A DNA stretch of 62,381 bases from JAYODW01 sp038116745. GTDB taxonomy: Bacteria > Pseudomonadota > Gammaproteobacteria > Ga0077536. Within the stretch, counting starts at the first letter, position 1, and every line of letters begins with the position of its first letter. The notes below the pieces were generated by a model. It worked only from the letters and a program-made list of their open reading frames with translations, made no database searches and had not been told where the DNA came from. Both the position numbers and the translations under genes were made by a program. Below, piece by piece: positions 7,396 through 15,884 of the stretch. The DNA is taken from contig JAYODW010000032.1 of NCBI GenBank assembly GCA_038116745.1, positions 1 to 62,381 of the forward strand, read 5' to 3'.

Positions 7396-8958
7396 ATGTC
7401 ACAGTTGACCGTGCGCGAAGCCACCCTCGACCTCTTTCGCAGTGCAGGTATCGACACCCTCTTCGGTAATCCGGGATCGACCGAACTGCCGCTGTTCCGC
7501 GACTTTCCCGATGATTTCCGCTACGTGCTCGGGCTGCAGGAAAGCGTGGTCGTGGGCATGGCCGACGGCTATGCCCAGGCGCGCAGAAACGCCGCTGTCG
7601 TCAACCTGCACTCCGCAGTCGGCGTGGGTCACGCCGCTGGAAACATCTTCACCGCGTACCGCAACCACACGCCGCTCGTGATAACCGCCGGCCAGCAGGC
7701 GCGCGCACTGCTGCCGCACGAACCGTATCTCTTCGCCGAACGCGCCACGGAGTTCGCGCGTCCCTACCTCAAGTGGGCGGCTGAGCCCGCTCGGGCTGCC
7801 GACGTGCCGGCGGCGCTGGCCCGCGCGCTGGCCGTCTCACTGCAATCGCCCTGCGGCCCGACCCTGGTGTCTATTCCGGTCGATGACTGGGACGAACCCG
7901 CCGAAGCCATCGCAAACCGCACGGTGGCGCGAACCCAGTCCGCGAACCCGGAACAGCTGGCGGAATTTGCGCGGCGGCTGGACGGCGCGGCGCGCCCCGC
8001 GTTCGTCGTGGGCGCTGGGGTGGCGCGCGATGACGCTTTCGACGCGCTGCTCGCACTGGCCGAGGAGCATCAGGCTGCCGTGTGGGTGGCGCCCCTGTCC
8101 GCACGCTGTGCCTTTCCCGAAAACCATCCGCTGTTCGCCGGATTCCTGCCCGGTGACCGGGCGGCCATAGCCAGCCTGCTTGCGCCCTGCGACCTCATCG
8201 CCGTCTTCGGCGCACCGGCGTTCACCTATCACGTCAATACACCGGGGCCGGCGGTCGCTCCCGGCACCGATTTGCTGCTGCTCACGGAGGACCCGGCCGT
8301 CGCGTCGCGCATCCCCCAGGGTCTGGCTGTCGTCGGCTCGCTCCGCGCGGGCCTGGCTACCCTGCTGGCGCTCAGCACCGCACCGCACCGCCCGCCGCCC
8401 CCGATGCGCCCCGCTCCGGCAGCGCCCGCGCCGGATCGGCTGACGGACGCCCTGGTCTGCGCCCGTATCGCTGAACTTCGCCCGACTGAAAGCATTGTGG
8501 TCGAGGAAGCCCCGAGCAGCCGCGCCGCGATGCACGCCCACCTGCCCATCGTCACACGGGACGGATTCTTTACCTGCGCCAGCGGCGGCCTCGGCCACGG
8601 TCTCCCTGCGGCCATCGGCATGGCCCTGGGCCGACCACAGGAAAAGGTTATTGCCCTGCTTGGTGACGGCTCGGCGATGTACGCCATCCAGGGGCTGTGG
8701 AGCGCAGCGCAGCTTGGCCTGCCCGTCACCTTCATCATTCTCAACAATCGGCGCTACGCCGCGCTTGAGCATTTCGCGCAGCATTTTGGAGTGGAACCGC
8801 TGGTTGGGACCGATCTGCCGGGGCTCGATTTCTTGGCACTGGCAACAGCCCAGGGCTGTGTCGCAGCACGGGTCACTGCCGCGTCCGACCTCGCCGGCGC
8901 GCTGGAGCGCGCTCTGTCCGCAACGACGCCATTTCTGCTCGAGATCGTGCTGGATTAA
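7396..8958 (+). CDS. mdlC: Benzoylformate decarboxylase (ThDP enzyme)
   Basis: The 520-residue ThDP-dependent decarboxylase strongly resembles mandelate-pathway benzoylformate decarboxylase from the first residues (FGNPGSTELP, RYVLGLQES, VGMADGYAQA). The residues that define this enzyme are present: Ser28 (Ser26 in the Pseudomonas enzyme), Glu49, His72 in NLHSAVG, and the later active-site His in GAPAFTYH. The cofactor motif GDGSAMYAIQGLW...NN sits in the C-terminal domain. It would convert benzoylformate or a related 2-oxo acid to the aldehyde plus CO2 in the cytoplasm. No mandelate dehydrogenase or racemase is nearby, so the true 2-oxo acid may differ. The ribosome site GGAG lies 7 bases before the ATG. 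Confidence 0.87.
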   Translation: MSQLTVREATLDLFRSAGIDTLFGNPGSTELPLFRDFPDDFRYVLGLQESVVVGMADGYAQARRNAAVVNLHSAVGVGHAAGNIFTAYRNHTPLVITAGQQARALLPHEPYLFAERATEFARPYLKWAAEPARAADVPAALARALAVSLQSPCGPTLVSIPVDDWDEPAEAIANRTVARTQSANPEQLAEFARRLDGAARPAFVVGAGVARDDAFDALLALAEEHQAAVWVAPLSARCAFPENHPLFAGFLPGDRAAIASLLAPCDLIAVFGAPAFTYHVNTPGPAVAPGTDLLLLTEDPAVASRIPQGLAVVGSLRAGLATLLALSTAPHRPPPPMRPAPAAPAPDRLTDALVCARIAELRPTESIVVEEAPSSRAAMHAHLPIVTRDGFFTCASGGLGHGLPAAIGMALGRPQEKVIALLGDGSAMYAIQGLWSAAQLGLPVTFIILNNRRYAALEHFAQHFGVEPLVGTDLPGLDFLALATAQGCVAARVTAASDLAGALERALSATTPFLLEIVLD

Positions 8959-9059
8959 GTCGATGTACGCTCCGAACACGCACCCGGAAAACGGATTCTG
9001 GTAACCTCCGCCCTGCCTCGCGGGCCGGGGCGATCTGTCAACGGATACACGGGACTGAC

Positions 9060-10664
9060 ATGAAAGAATCTTACGAAGTCATTGTCATCGGCGCCGGCGT
9101 TTCGGGGCTTTACACGCTGTACCGCCTGCGCGAACGCGGTTTCTCCGTACGCCTGCTGGAGGCCGGCACGGGGATCGGCGGTACCTGGTACTGGAATCGC
9201 TATCCGGGCGCGCGTTTCGACTCGGAAAGCTATACCTACCAGTACTCCTTTTCGGAGGACCTCTACAAGGAGTGGCAGTGGAGCGAACACTTCGCCGCGC
9301 AGCCCGAAATCGAGCGCTACATGAACTTTGTCGCGGATAAGTTCGATCTCAGAAAAGACATCGAACTCAACACCCGGGTCGCCAGCATTCATTTCGACAG
9401 CACCGACCAGTCCTGGGAGATCACCGCAGAGGACGGACGCAAAGTCCGTGCGCAGTTCGTCGTGGCCGCGACCGGGCTGCTGTCCGCACCGCAGCTGCCC
9501 GATTACCGCGGCGTCAACGATTTCGCCGGCCTGACCATTCATTCCGCAAGATGGCCCAAAGAGAAGATCGACTTCCGGGGCAAGCGCGTCGGCGTGGTCG
9601 GCAGCGGACCGACCGCGGTCCAGATCATCCAGACCATCGCGCCCGAGGTCGGTCAGCTCACCGTCTTCCAGCGCACCGCCAACTGGTGCACACCGCTCAG
9701 AAACCGCCCCATCGAGGCCGCCGAGCAGGAAGGCCTGACGGCCCGCGCCGCTGAAATCATCCAGGAATGCAGGGAAACCTTCGCCGGGTTCATGCACAAC
9801 CTCGACCCGCGCGCGAGCACCGAAGTGTCCAAAGAAGAGCGACTGGCCAACTACCAGAAACTCTACGATCAGGGTGGATTCGCGCTCTGGTTCGGGAACT
9901 ACAACGACATGCTGACCAACAAGGCCTTCGCCGACGAGGTGAGCGAATTTCTGGCTGAGAAGATCCGGCAGCGGGTCAAAGATCCGGCCACCGCCGAGAA
10001 GCTGATCCCCAAAAACCACCCCTACGGCACCAAGCGTCCGCCCGGCGAGAAAAACTTCTACGAGATTTTCAACCAGGACAATGTCGAGCTGGTGGACCTC
10101 CGCGCGACACCGATCGAGCAGATCACGGCCAGTGGCGTTGAAACGACGGAGAGCAGCCACGACCTCGACATCCTGATCTACGCGACCGGCTTCCAGAGCC
10201 TTACCGGCGCCCTGCTGCGCATCGACATCCGCGGCGAGAACGGCCTGACGCTGCAGGAAAAATGGTCCGACGGCCCGCGCACGCAGATGGGGATCCAGTT
10301 CGCCGGTTTTCCGAATTTCTTTGCCACGCAGGGGCCGCACCATCCGGCAGCTTTCTGCAACAACACGCGCTGCGCAGAAACAGCAGGCGACTGGATTACC
10401 AACTGCATCAGCTACCTGCGCGATAACGGCTACACCAGCATCGAGGCCGACCCGGCCGCGGAAGACGCCTGGACGAAGCTCTGCTACGACTCGGTCAAGG
10501 GTCTGATCATCGAGAACATGCAGGACTCCTGGTTCTTCGGCAACAACAACCCCGAGCTCAAAGGCGAACGACGCTTTCTGCTCTGGGCCGGCAGCGTGCC
10601 GGAGTTTCACCAGCTCTATGCTGATGTCGCCGCTAAAGGCTATCCCGGATTCGAGCTGCGCTGA
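9060..10664 (+). CDS. Baeyer-Villiger-type flavin monooxygenase (cyclohexanone monooxygenase class)
   Basis: The 534-residue protein has the FAD Rossmann motif GAGVSGLY near the N-terminus and GGTWYWNRYPGARFDSES, typical of type I Baeyer-Villiger enzymes. The exact fingerprint FxGxxxHxxxWP is FAGLTIHSARWP at residues 155-166. A second Rossmann motif GSGPTAVQ binds NADPH. The enzyme would insert oxygen next to a ketone carbonyl, giving an ester or lactone. A second member lies at 57905-59539, with the same length and closely similar motifs. The 3' end overlaps the 3' end of the thiamine kinase gene on the other strand by 25 bp. Confidence 0.9.
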   Translation: MKESYEVIVIGAGVSGLYTLYRLRERGFSVRLLEAGTGIGGTWYWNRYPGARFDSESYTYQYSFSEDLYKEWQWSEHFAAQPEIERYMNFVADKFDLRKDIELNTRVASIHFDSTDQSWEITAEDGRKVRAQFVVAATGLLSAPQLPDYRGVNDFAGLTIHSARWPKEKIDFRGKRVGVVGSGPTAVQIIQTIAPEVGQLTVFQRTANWCTPLRNRPIEAAEQEGLTARAAEIIQECRETFAGFMHNLDPRASTEVSKEERLANYQKLYDQGGFALWFGNYNDMLTNKAFADEVSEFLAEKIRQRVKDPATAEKLIPKNHPYGTKRPPGEKNFYEIFNQDNVELVDLRATPIEQITASGVETTESSHDLDILIYATGFQSLTGALLRIDIRGENGLTLQEKWSDGPRTQMGIQFAGFPNFFATQGPHHPAAFCNNTRCAETAGDWITNCISYLRDNGYTSIEADPAAEDAWTKLCYDSVKGLIIENMQDSWFFGNNNPELKGERRFLLWAGSVPEFHQLYADVAAKGYPGFELR

Positions 10665-11428
10665 TCCCGGCCACTCTCCAAGGCCTGCGTCCACCACGCG
10701 CACAGCGCGCGGTGCAGGGCGCAGGCGTCCTCCAGCATTGCCGATGAGATCGCCAGTTCGCCGCTGAGATCCTCCAGTGCGACCTGCCAGTCGAGCGCGA
10801 CGGCCGCCCAGTCGAACAGCGGGCACCCCGGCGCGGCGTACTCCCAGTCGATGAGTCTGGCCGATTCGCCGCTGAAAATGACATTACCGGGACCGGGGTC
10901 GTGATGAGTGAGTCCGGTCGGCACTGCGTTCACCAGCGCTTTCAGACTTTTTTCGATGCCGGCGGGCAGGGGCCCTGCCCCTCCGGCAGCGTGATACAGC
11001 GCGGCATAGTGATCGGGGTAGCTTAATGAGACAGCGCGGACGGGCAGTCCATGCACTGCCCTAAGAGTCTCGATCAGTGCTTCAAGCCTGGCTGTCCCCA
11101 GCGCGCCAGCGACGGACTGCTCCCCCGCCAGGTACTCACTGAGCAACCAACCCCGCTCCGGCTTCGCTCCCAGTATCCGGGGCCCCAGGCCGGCCGCACT
11201 CACGGCCTGGAGTACCTTCAGCTCGCGTACGCGATCGATGCCTGGTTCTTCGCTCGCGGCGTGTCCAATGCGCAGCACCAACCGCTCTCCGGCGACGTCG
11301 ACCAGGTAGCTGCGGTTGGTCAGGCCACCATGGAGTTCGCTCAGAACACGTGGCGCATGACTGAGAGAGACCGGCCAGCTTCGCCAGTCGCTCGCAACCG
11401 CCTGCAGTGCCTCATCCGACGACGCCAT
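10640..11428 (-). CDS. Thiamine kinase-like (choline/aminoglycoside kinase fold)
   Basis: The 262-residue APH-fold kinase has a nucleotide-loop strand LHGGLTNRSYLV, the invariant Lys/Arg region RLVLRIG, the catalytic loop THHDPGPGNVIF (HxDxxxxN), and the metal-binding Asp in LIDWEYAAPG. This set matches ThiK/choline-kinase enzymes. Its place as last gene of an operon opened by a TPP riboswitch, overlapping the upstream PnuC-type gene by 17 bp, makes thiamine the most likely substrate: phosphorylation traps imported vitamin as thiamine monophosphate. This function is inferred from context; the fold is directly supported. Confidence 0.82.
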   Translation of the reverse strand: MASSDEALQAVASDWRSWPVSLSHAPRVLSELHGGLTNRSYLVDVAGERLVLRIGHAASEEPGIDRVRELKVLQAVSAAGLGPRILGAKPERGWLLSEYLAGEQSVAGALGTARLEALIETLRAVHGLPVRAVSLSYPDHYAALYHAAGGAGPLPAGIEKSLKALVNAVPTGLTHHDPGPGNVIFSGESARLIDWEYAAPGCPLFDWAAVALDWQVALEDLSGELAISSAMLEDACALHRALCAWWTQALESGRDQRSSNPG

Positions 11429-12008
11429 GCGCCCTGTATTCGCGCAGCCACGCGCGGAAACCGAACACGACGATGACCAGGTAGGCGACGAACAGCCAGG
11501 CCGTCAGCATCAGCCCGCGATCGACGTAGAGAGGAATCGAGACCAGGTCAATCACAAACCAGTAGATCCAGTTCTCGAGCACTTTATGCGCGACCATGAC
11601 CGTCGCCACGACCGCGCCCCAGGTGGTGAAGGAGTCCACGTATGGCCAGGCGGCGGTGCTGTTGTGGCCGAGCAGGTAGCCGCTGAACCCGGCCAGAAGC
11701 ATGACGCCGGCAATGACTACGACATGGCGTGCGGCAGACCAGCGTTGGATCCGCACACCGGCATGCGCCGCACCGCCGTAGCGCCACTGCAGCCAGCCGT
11801 AAACCGCCATCAGCAGGTAGTAGGCGTTCAGCGCTGATTCCATCAGCAGCGACACGTTCCAGAACAGAACCGTGTAGATAGCCGTGCTCAACAGTGCGCA
11901 GATCCAGCATGCGCTGTGCTCCCGCGCGGCCAGCAGCAGATAGGCGATCGCCAGCACAACCGCCGTACCTTCCCACGGGAAGACGGCAAGCAGCGCCGCG
12001 AGGTCCAT
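11412..12008 (-). CDS. pnuT: PnuC-family vitamin permease, probably thiamine-specific (PnuT)
   Basis: The 198-residue membrane protein has about seven helices and the PnuC hallmark near the C-terminus (NWIYWFVIDLVSIPLYVDRG). PnuC proteins are facilitators whose specificity follows the downstream kinase; the riboswitch, the thiamine-binding protein and the kinase around it point to thiamine, not nicotinamide riboside. The frame is open upstream to a TTG at 12053, but that would overlap the preceding gene by 38 bp, so the ATG at 12008 (MDLAALLAVF), 7 bp after the preceding stop, is preferred. It acts in the inner membrane between the outer-membrane receptor and the kinase. Confidence 0.85.
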   Translation of the reverse strand: MDLAALLAVFPWEGTAVVLAIAYLLLAAREHSACWICALLSTAIYTVLFWNVSLLMESALNAYYLLMAVYGWLQWRYGGAAHAGVRIQRWSAARHVVVIAGVMLLAGFSGYLLGHNSTAAWPYVDSFTTWGAVVATVMVAHKVLENWIYWFVIDLVSIPLYVDRGLMLTAWLFVAYLVIVVFGFRAWLREYRAHGVVG

Positions 12009-12015
12009 GACAGGC

Positions 12016-12264
12016 TCAGCCGGCCTCGTAGCCGGGGATGAACTTGGTGACAAACACCGATGTCCCGAACGTGTCGTAGCTGCGCTGCATACCCTCGGTC
12101 AGCAGCGCCATGACGTGCGCGTACTCACCGATCACGCAGGTCGAGGTTGCCGAGGTCGTGACCTGCACGTCGGTACATTCATTCAACCAGGCGATGAAAT
12201 CCTTAATCGGCGGCAGGTACTCGTCCCTGACCGGATACATGCTTATTTCTACAGTGATTTTCAT
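12016..12264 (-). CDS. Small thiamine-binding (YkoF/MTH1187-like) protein
   Basis: The 82-residue ferredoxin-like protein starts MKITVEISMYPVRDEYLPPI and carries SATSTCVIGEY in the middle, matching the YkoF-like thiamine/HMP-binding family. In other bacteria such proteins bind thiamine or hydroxymethylpyrimidine with modest affinity beside thiamine transporters. It has no signal peptide, so a cytoplasmic role (buffering or sensing imported thiamine) is likely. A GCGAGG ribosome site lies 5 bases before the ATG. It sits 23 bp after the receptor gene stop and 7 bp before the permease start, inside the riboswitch-led operon. Confidence 0.8.
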   Translation of the reverse strand: MKITVEISMYPVRDEYLPPIKDFIAWLNECTDVQVTTSATSTCVIGEYAHVMALLTEGMQRSYDTFGTSVFVTKFIPGYEAG

Positions 12265-12287
12265 GGTGGCCTCGCTGTGGTGACGCC

Positions 12288-14411
12288 TTAAAGCGCGTAA
12301 GAAATCTCCAAGCCGTAAACCCGCGGCTCACCGCGCTGCTCATAGGCGCGATTCACGCCGAACCCGTCCCGTGGGTCGTTGGCGAAATACAGTCCGTGCA
12401 CCGCGTACTGCGTGTTCAGCAGATTACGCGACCACGCGCGGATCGTGGCATTGCGCCAGCGATAGGCGACGCTCAGGTTGAGCAGCGCGTAGCCGTCAAG
12501 CGTCGCCGAGTGGTGGTAACCGAAGTATCGGTCGTCACGGCCTTCCACTGACACCGAGGTCGTCAGGTTCTGCAGCGGGCTCCAGTTCAGACCGAAGTAG
12601 TACTGCCAGCGCGGCGCATTGGCCTGATCGCGGCCCCGGAGTTCACGGAAGTCGTCCAGGTCGAGATCAAACATGGTCATGCGCTTGACGTCAGTCTGCA
12701 GATAACCGGTGCGTCCGATGAGCTCCAGGGAATCACTGAGCGTCGCCTCGAACTCGAGCTCCACACCGTAATTCTCCGCATCATCCACGTTATCCAGCAT
12801 GCCGATGAAGACGAACGTGGTGGCGTCATAGATCCAGCTCTCCAGCTGTGCATTGGAGCGATCCATGTGAAACGCACTCAGGCGCAGCGCCAGTCGCTGG
12901 TCGAAGTAGCGGCCCTTCAGACCGATCTCCTTGTTGAACAATGATTCTGAATCGAACTGCAGCCGATCCCGGATAAAAGGCTGAAAACGGGGCGCGATAA
13001 AAGGCTGCACGGAGGTCGCGCTGGTATTGACGCCACCCGGTTTGGCCCCGCGGGAAGCTGTGGCGTAAAGCAGGGTATCCGCATGCAGCGCGTACTCCAG
13101 CGTCGCCTCACCGCTCCAGAAGCTGGCATTGGATTGCAGATCAAACCCGTTGGAGTCGGTGTACTCATCGTCAAAGGCCTCTCCGCGGATCCCCGCCCGG
13201 GCGGTCAGAGCCGTGGTGATCGCCCACTCGAGCTGACCATAGAGTGCGTAGCGATGGGTTTCATAGCGACTGTCGAACGCACCAAAGCGCTCGCGGGTCA
13301 TATCCTCGTCCCGCGTATGAAAATAGCTGCCGAGCACCCAGGACCAGTCGCCAAAAGTAGACAGCCAGCGCAGGTCGACCGCCACCTGGTCGCGCTCCCG
13401 CTCCTGGGTGTCGCTGCTGATGAACTCACCGAAAGGACAGACGCGGGTATTGCAATAACCGTTGAACACCCAGTCTTCGTCGAAACTGTAGGTTTCGTCA
13501 GCGTCCGTCCAGGTAGTCTTGAATTCGACGCTGTTGATGTCATCGAGCTGCCAGCGGACACGACCGCCGAGCGCTACGGCTTCCTGATCGTCCTCACCCG
13601 GCGTGTCGCTCAGGGTCACCCTGGGATTGTCCAGCGAGAACGCGTCGTAGCCGTTGTCCTGATCCACATACAGCAGGGTCAGATCGGCGCTGACCGACTC
13701 AGTTGCATCCCACAGCAGACGGCCGCGCACGCCGTATTCATCAACGCCCTGCGTGTCGTCGCGCCCCAGGAAGGCATTTCTGACCCAGCCGTCGCGCTCG
13801 CTATGGCGCACAGCGAGGCGGCCACGCAGGTTGTCGGTGAGCGGGCCACCGGCTGCAGCCGTTACCTGCCAGGCATCCAGGTTGCCGTAGCCCGCAGAAA
13901 AGCTCGCCTCCGGCTCCTCGCCCGGATCGCGTCCGCGAATGTTGACCATGCCCGCCAGCGCAGCTGCGCCGAAGCGCGTTCCCTGTGGGCCGCGCAGAAC
14001 CTCGACCTGATCGGTATCGAACAGCAGCGCGCCGCTGGCGATATTGGACAGTTCAATGCCGTCAATGGTGAGCCCGACAGAGGGAAAATGCTTGGGATCG
14101 ACAAACTGCTCCAGGTCGCCGATCCCCCGCATCTGGATGAAGCGTGCGCGCGAGCCGCCCACGGAGACATTCACGTTCGGCACGATGGCCAGCACCTGCT
14201 CAAGGTGGCGGGCGGCACGCGCCTCGATCACATCTGGCTCGATGACGGTTAACGCGCCAGCGGTCGACATCAGCGCATGCGGGCGAAAGCCCGCTGTCAC
14301 GACAATCTCTTCGATGGGCTGCGCCGCTTCAGGCGAGGCCTCGTCGGCAGCCATTGCAGCGACAGCGGCACAGCTCGCCAACCCCATAACAATAAAAACT
14401 CGGGTAAACAA
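12288..14411 (-). CDS. TonB-dependent outer-membrane receptor, predicted thiamine uptake
   Basis: The 707-residue protein has a signal peptide (MGLASCAAVAAMAAD), TonB box IEEIVVTAGF, a plug domain (about 40-150: LEQVLAIVPNVNV, IQMRGIGD, VEVLRGPQGTRFGAAALAGMVNIRG) and a long barrel ending in an aromatic-rich strand (VYGLEISYAL). It imports a ligand across the outer membrane with TonB energy. The TPP riboswitch directly upstream and the thiamine genes downstream identify the ligand as thiamine or a derivative (inference). The start is TTG at 14411: AGGAG lies 7 bases ahead of it, whereas the first ATG is 24 bases further in with no ribosome site. That ribosome site is inside a hairpin. Confidence 0.9.
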   Translation of the reverse strand: MFTRVFIVMGLASCAAVAAMAADEASPEAAQPIEEIVVTAGFRPHALMSTAGALTVIEPDVIEARAARHLEQVLAIVPNVNVSVGGSRARFIQMRGIGDLEQFVDPKHFPSVGLTIDGIELSNIASGALLFDTDQVEVLRGPQGTRFGAAALAGMVNIRGRDPGEEPEASFSAGYGNLDAWQVTAAAGGPLTDNLRGRLAVRHSERDGWVRNAFLGRDDTQGVDEYGVRGRLLWDATESVSADLTLLYVDQDNGYDAFSLDNPRVTLSDTPGEDDQEAVALGGRVRWQLDDINSVEFKTTWTDADETYSFDEDWVFNGYCNTRVCPFGEFISSDTQERERDQVAVDLRWLSTFGDWSWVLGSYFHTRDEDMTRERFGAFDSRYETHRYALYGQLEWAITTALTARAGIRGEAFDDEYTDSNGFDLQSNASFWSGEATLEYALHADTLLYATASRGAKPGGVNTSATSVQPFIAPRFQPFIRDRLQFDSESLFNKEIGLKGRYFDQRLALRLSAFHMDRSNAQLESWIYDATTFVFIGMLDNVDDAENYGVELEFEATLSDSLELIGRTGYLQTDVKRMTMFDLDLDDFRELRGRDQANAPRWQYYFGLNWSPLQNLTTSVSVEGRDDRYFGYHHSATLDGYALLNLSVAYRWRNATIRAWSRNLLNTQYAVHGLYFANDPRDGFGVNRAYEQRGEPRVYGLEISYAL

Positions 14412-14416
14412 AACAG

Positions 14417-14436
14417 TCTCCTTATCGCTAAGAAGA
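14417..14436 (-). promoter_or_regulatory. Ribosome-site-sequestering hairpin of the thiamine operon
   Basis: On the minus strand TCTTCTTA and TAAGGAGA pair fully (8 bp, one U-G) around a GCGA tetraloop of GNRA type. The 3' arm contains the AGGAG ribosome site of the receptor gene, whose TTG start is 5 bases beyond the stem. It lies about 45 bases below the TPP aptamer, so it is the natural expression platform: ligand-bound RNA would favour this stem and block translation. That it responds to TPP is inference. Confidence 0.6.
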
Positions 14437-14477
14437 CCCGGGACCGCTTCGAGAAGGTACTGCTGAAAGTGCGTGCC

Positions 14478-14576
14478 CTGTCCCTACGCCGGCATTATCC
14501 GGATCAGGTTCTTGGGGTTTGTCCGCATCGGACATCTCAGGCCGCCTGGCCACCCCCTGGGTAAAGCCCCCACGCG
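14478..14576 (-). promoter_or_regulatory. TPP riboswitch (THI element)
   Basis: On the minus strand the aptamer shows both conserved halves: GGGGGTG followed by a GGCC hairpin and CTGAGA, then a variable stem (TGTCCGATGCGGACA), and the 3' signature CCTGATCCGGATAATGCC GGCGTAGGGA (space inserted). Spacing and order are those of TPP riboswitches. It heads the receptor, thiamine-binding protein, permease and kinase genes. A weak -10-like TAGACT lies at 14595-14600 on the minus strand, just upstream; read-through from the P450 gene is also possible. Confidence 0.96.
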
Positions 14577-14655
14577 TGACGCGCGGGAGGCGAGAGTCTA
14601 GCGGAACACCACAGACGGCGGAAGACGGTCAGGGCCGGCCAGGAGACTCTGCGCT

Positions 14656-15825
14656 TCAGGCGCGCCAGCGACAGTGGAGATGGAGGGGGCCACGAAACGC
14701 CCAGCCGCCGAACTCCGCCGGACATGCGGGCTCAAGCGCGAGCTCATCCAGCGCCTCGAACAAGCGCGGCAGTGCCACCTCGCCGATCAGCGTGCGCGAG
14801 GCCCATGCGCCAGCGCAGAAATGCGGGCCGGCGCCAAAGGCCAGCGACGCGCCCTGCGCCCGGCCGAGGTCAAAGCGATCTGCCTGCGGATAAACCGCTT
14901 CGTCCCGATTGCCCGAACCGAACATGAGAAAAACCCGATCTTCAGGCTCGAAGTGCACTCCTCTGAACTCAAACGGACAGGCAATGCGCCGTGGACTCAT
15001 GCCAATCGGCGACATCCAGCGCGCGTATTCCTCGAAGGCCTGCTGCCAGCTGGCCTGACCGCACCGGATCTGCGCCAGCTGCTCTGGGTGCGTCAGCAGC
15101 GCCCACACGGTACCGGCGATAGCGTCGCGCGGCTCGTTCTGCCCGCCCGAGATCGCGAGCTTGATGTTGGCGCGGATCTGAGCCTCGCTCAGTCCTGCCT
15201 CGAGCTGCACGGACAACAGGGAACTGTCAGGTCTTTCTCCGAGCGCCGGGATCATCACGTCGATATGCCGGTCGATAGATGCCGTGCAATCGTGACAGTT
15301 GGCCTCAACCGCCGGATCGCCGGCGTAGTTGGCGCAGCCGTCAATCATGCCCTGACTGACCCGATTCATCTCCTGCGGCGACATATTGGTCAGGCCGGTG
15401 ATCGCGCGCAGCGCATGCGCGGACAGCAGCAGCGCGAATTCCTGCACCAGGTCGCCATGGTCACGGGTCCTGAGATCGTCCAGCAGCATCGCGGCATCCT
15501 GCTCGAACTGCGCGCGCCACACCGCCCTGACGGTCCGCGGAGAAACACTCGGGAAGATCGCTTTGCGCTCCGCCTGGTGCGCCTCACCATCCTTGCGCAT
15601 GAGGTTCTCTCCCATCAGGGTAGTCATCAGTCCGGCAGGCTGATGTGAGGAAAAGATCTCGATGCGCTTTTCGTTTACAGAAATATCCTGATGGCGGGTC
15701 AGCAGAGTGGCGCCGAGCTGAGGCACGAAGCAGATGGGCGTGTCGGCACGCATGCGCGCGAGGTCGGGATAGGGATCCCGCCAGAACGCCGCGGGATCGA
15801 TGTCATACACCGGCGCGTCGGACAT
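14656..15825 (-). CDS. Cytochrome P450 with Thr-less I-helix
   Basis: The 389-residue soluble bacterial P450 has EEYARWMSPIG in the K-helix region (a variant of ExxR: E and R are four apart), and the heme loop FGAGPHFCAGAWASR with the axial Cys near residue 345. The I-helix reads AISGGQNEPRDAIAG: the usual acid-Thr pair for oxygen activation is replaced by Glu-Pro, a pattern found in a minority of bacterial CYPs. It would hydroxylate a hydrophobic substrate and needs separate ferredoxin and reductase genes, none of which are nearby. It is followed on the same strand by the riboswitch-led operon. Confidence 0.88.
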   Translation of the reverse strand: MSDAPVYDIDPAAFWRDPYPDLARMRADTPICFVPQLGATLLTRHQDISVNEKRIEIFSSHQPAGLMTTLMGENLMRKDGEAHQAERKAIFPSVSPRTVRAVWRAQFEQDAAMLLDDLRTRDHGDLVQEFALLLSAHALRAITGLTNMSPQEMNRVSQGMIDGCANYAGDPAVEANCHDCTASIDRHIDVMIPALGERPDSSLLSVQLEAGLSEAQIRANIKLAISGGQNEPRDAIAGTVWALLTHPEQLAQIRCGQASWQQAFEEYARWMSPIGMSPRRIACPFEFRGVHFEPEDRVFLMFGSGNRDEAVYPQADRFDLGRAQGASLAFGAGPHFCAGAWASRTLIGEVALPRLFEALDELALEPACPAEFGGWAFRGPLHLHCRWRA

Positions 15826-15884
15826 CGTTCAGTTCTTTCAGATGGCTGGTGAGCGCGGAGAGAGGGGGTCATCACTCGGCGGCT

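Noticed and set aside
7837..8979. Minus-strand open frame of 380 codons
   Set aside because: Antisense to the benzoylformate decarboxylase gene, whose active-site residues are all visible.
8955..10826. Long minus-strand open frame of 623 codons
   Set aside because: It is antisense to the Baeyer-Villiger monooxygenase, which has complete motifs. Long antisense frames are expected in GC-rich DNA and this one shows no recognisable domain.
13083..14252. Plus-strand open frame of 389 codons
   Set aside because: It is antisense to the TonB receptor barrel and plug; composition and lack of motifs mark it as a shadow.
14674..15648. Plus-strand open frame of 324 codons
   Set aside because: Antisense to the P450 gene that carries the heme motif.
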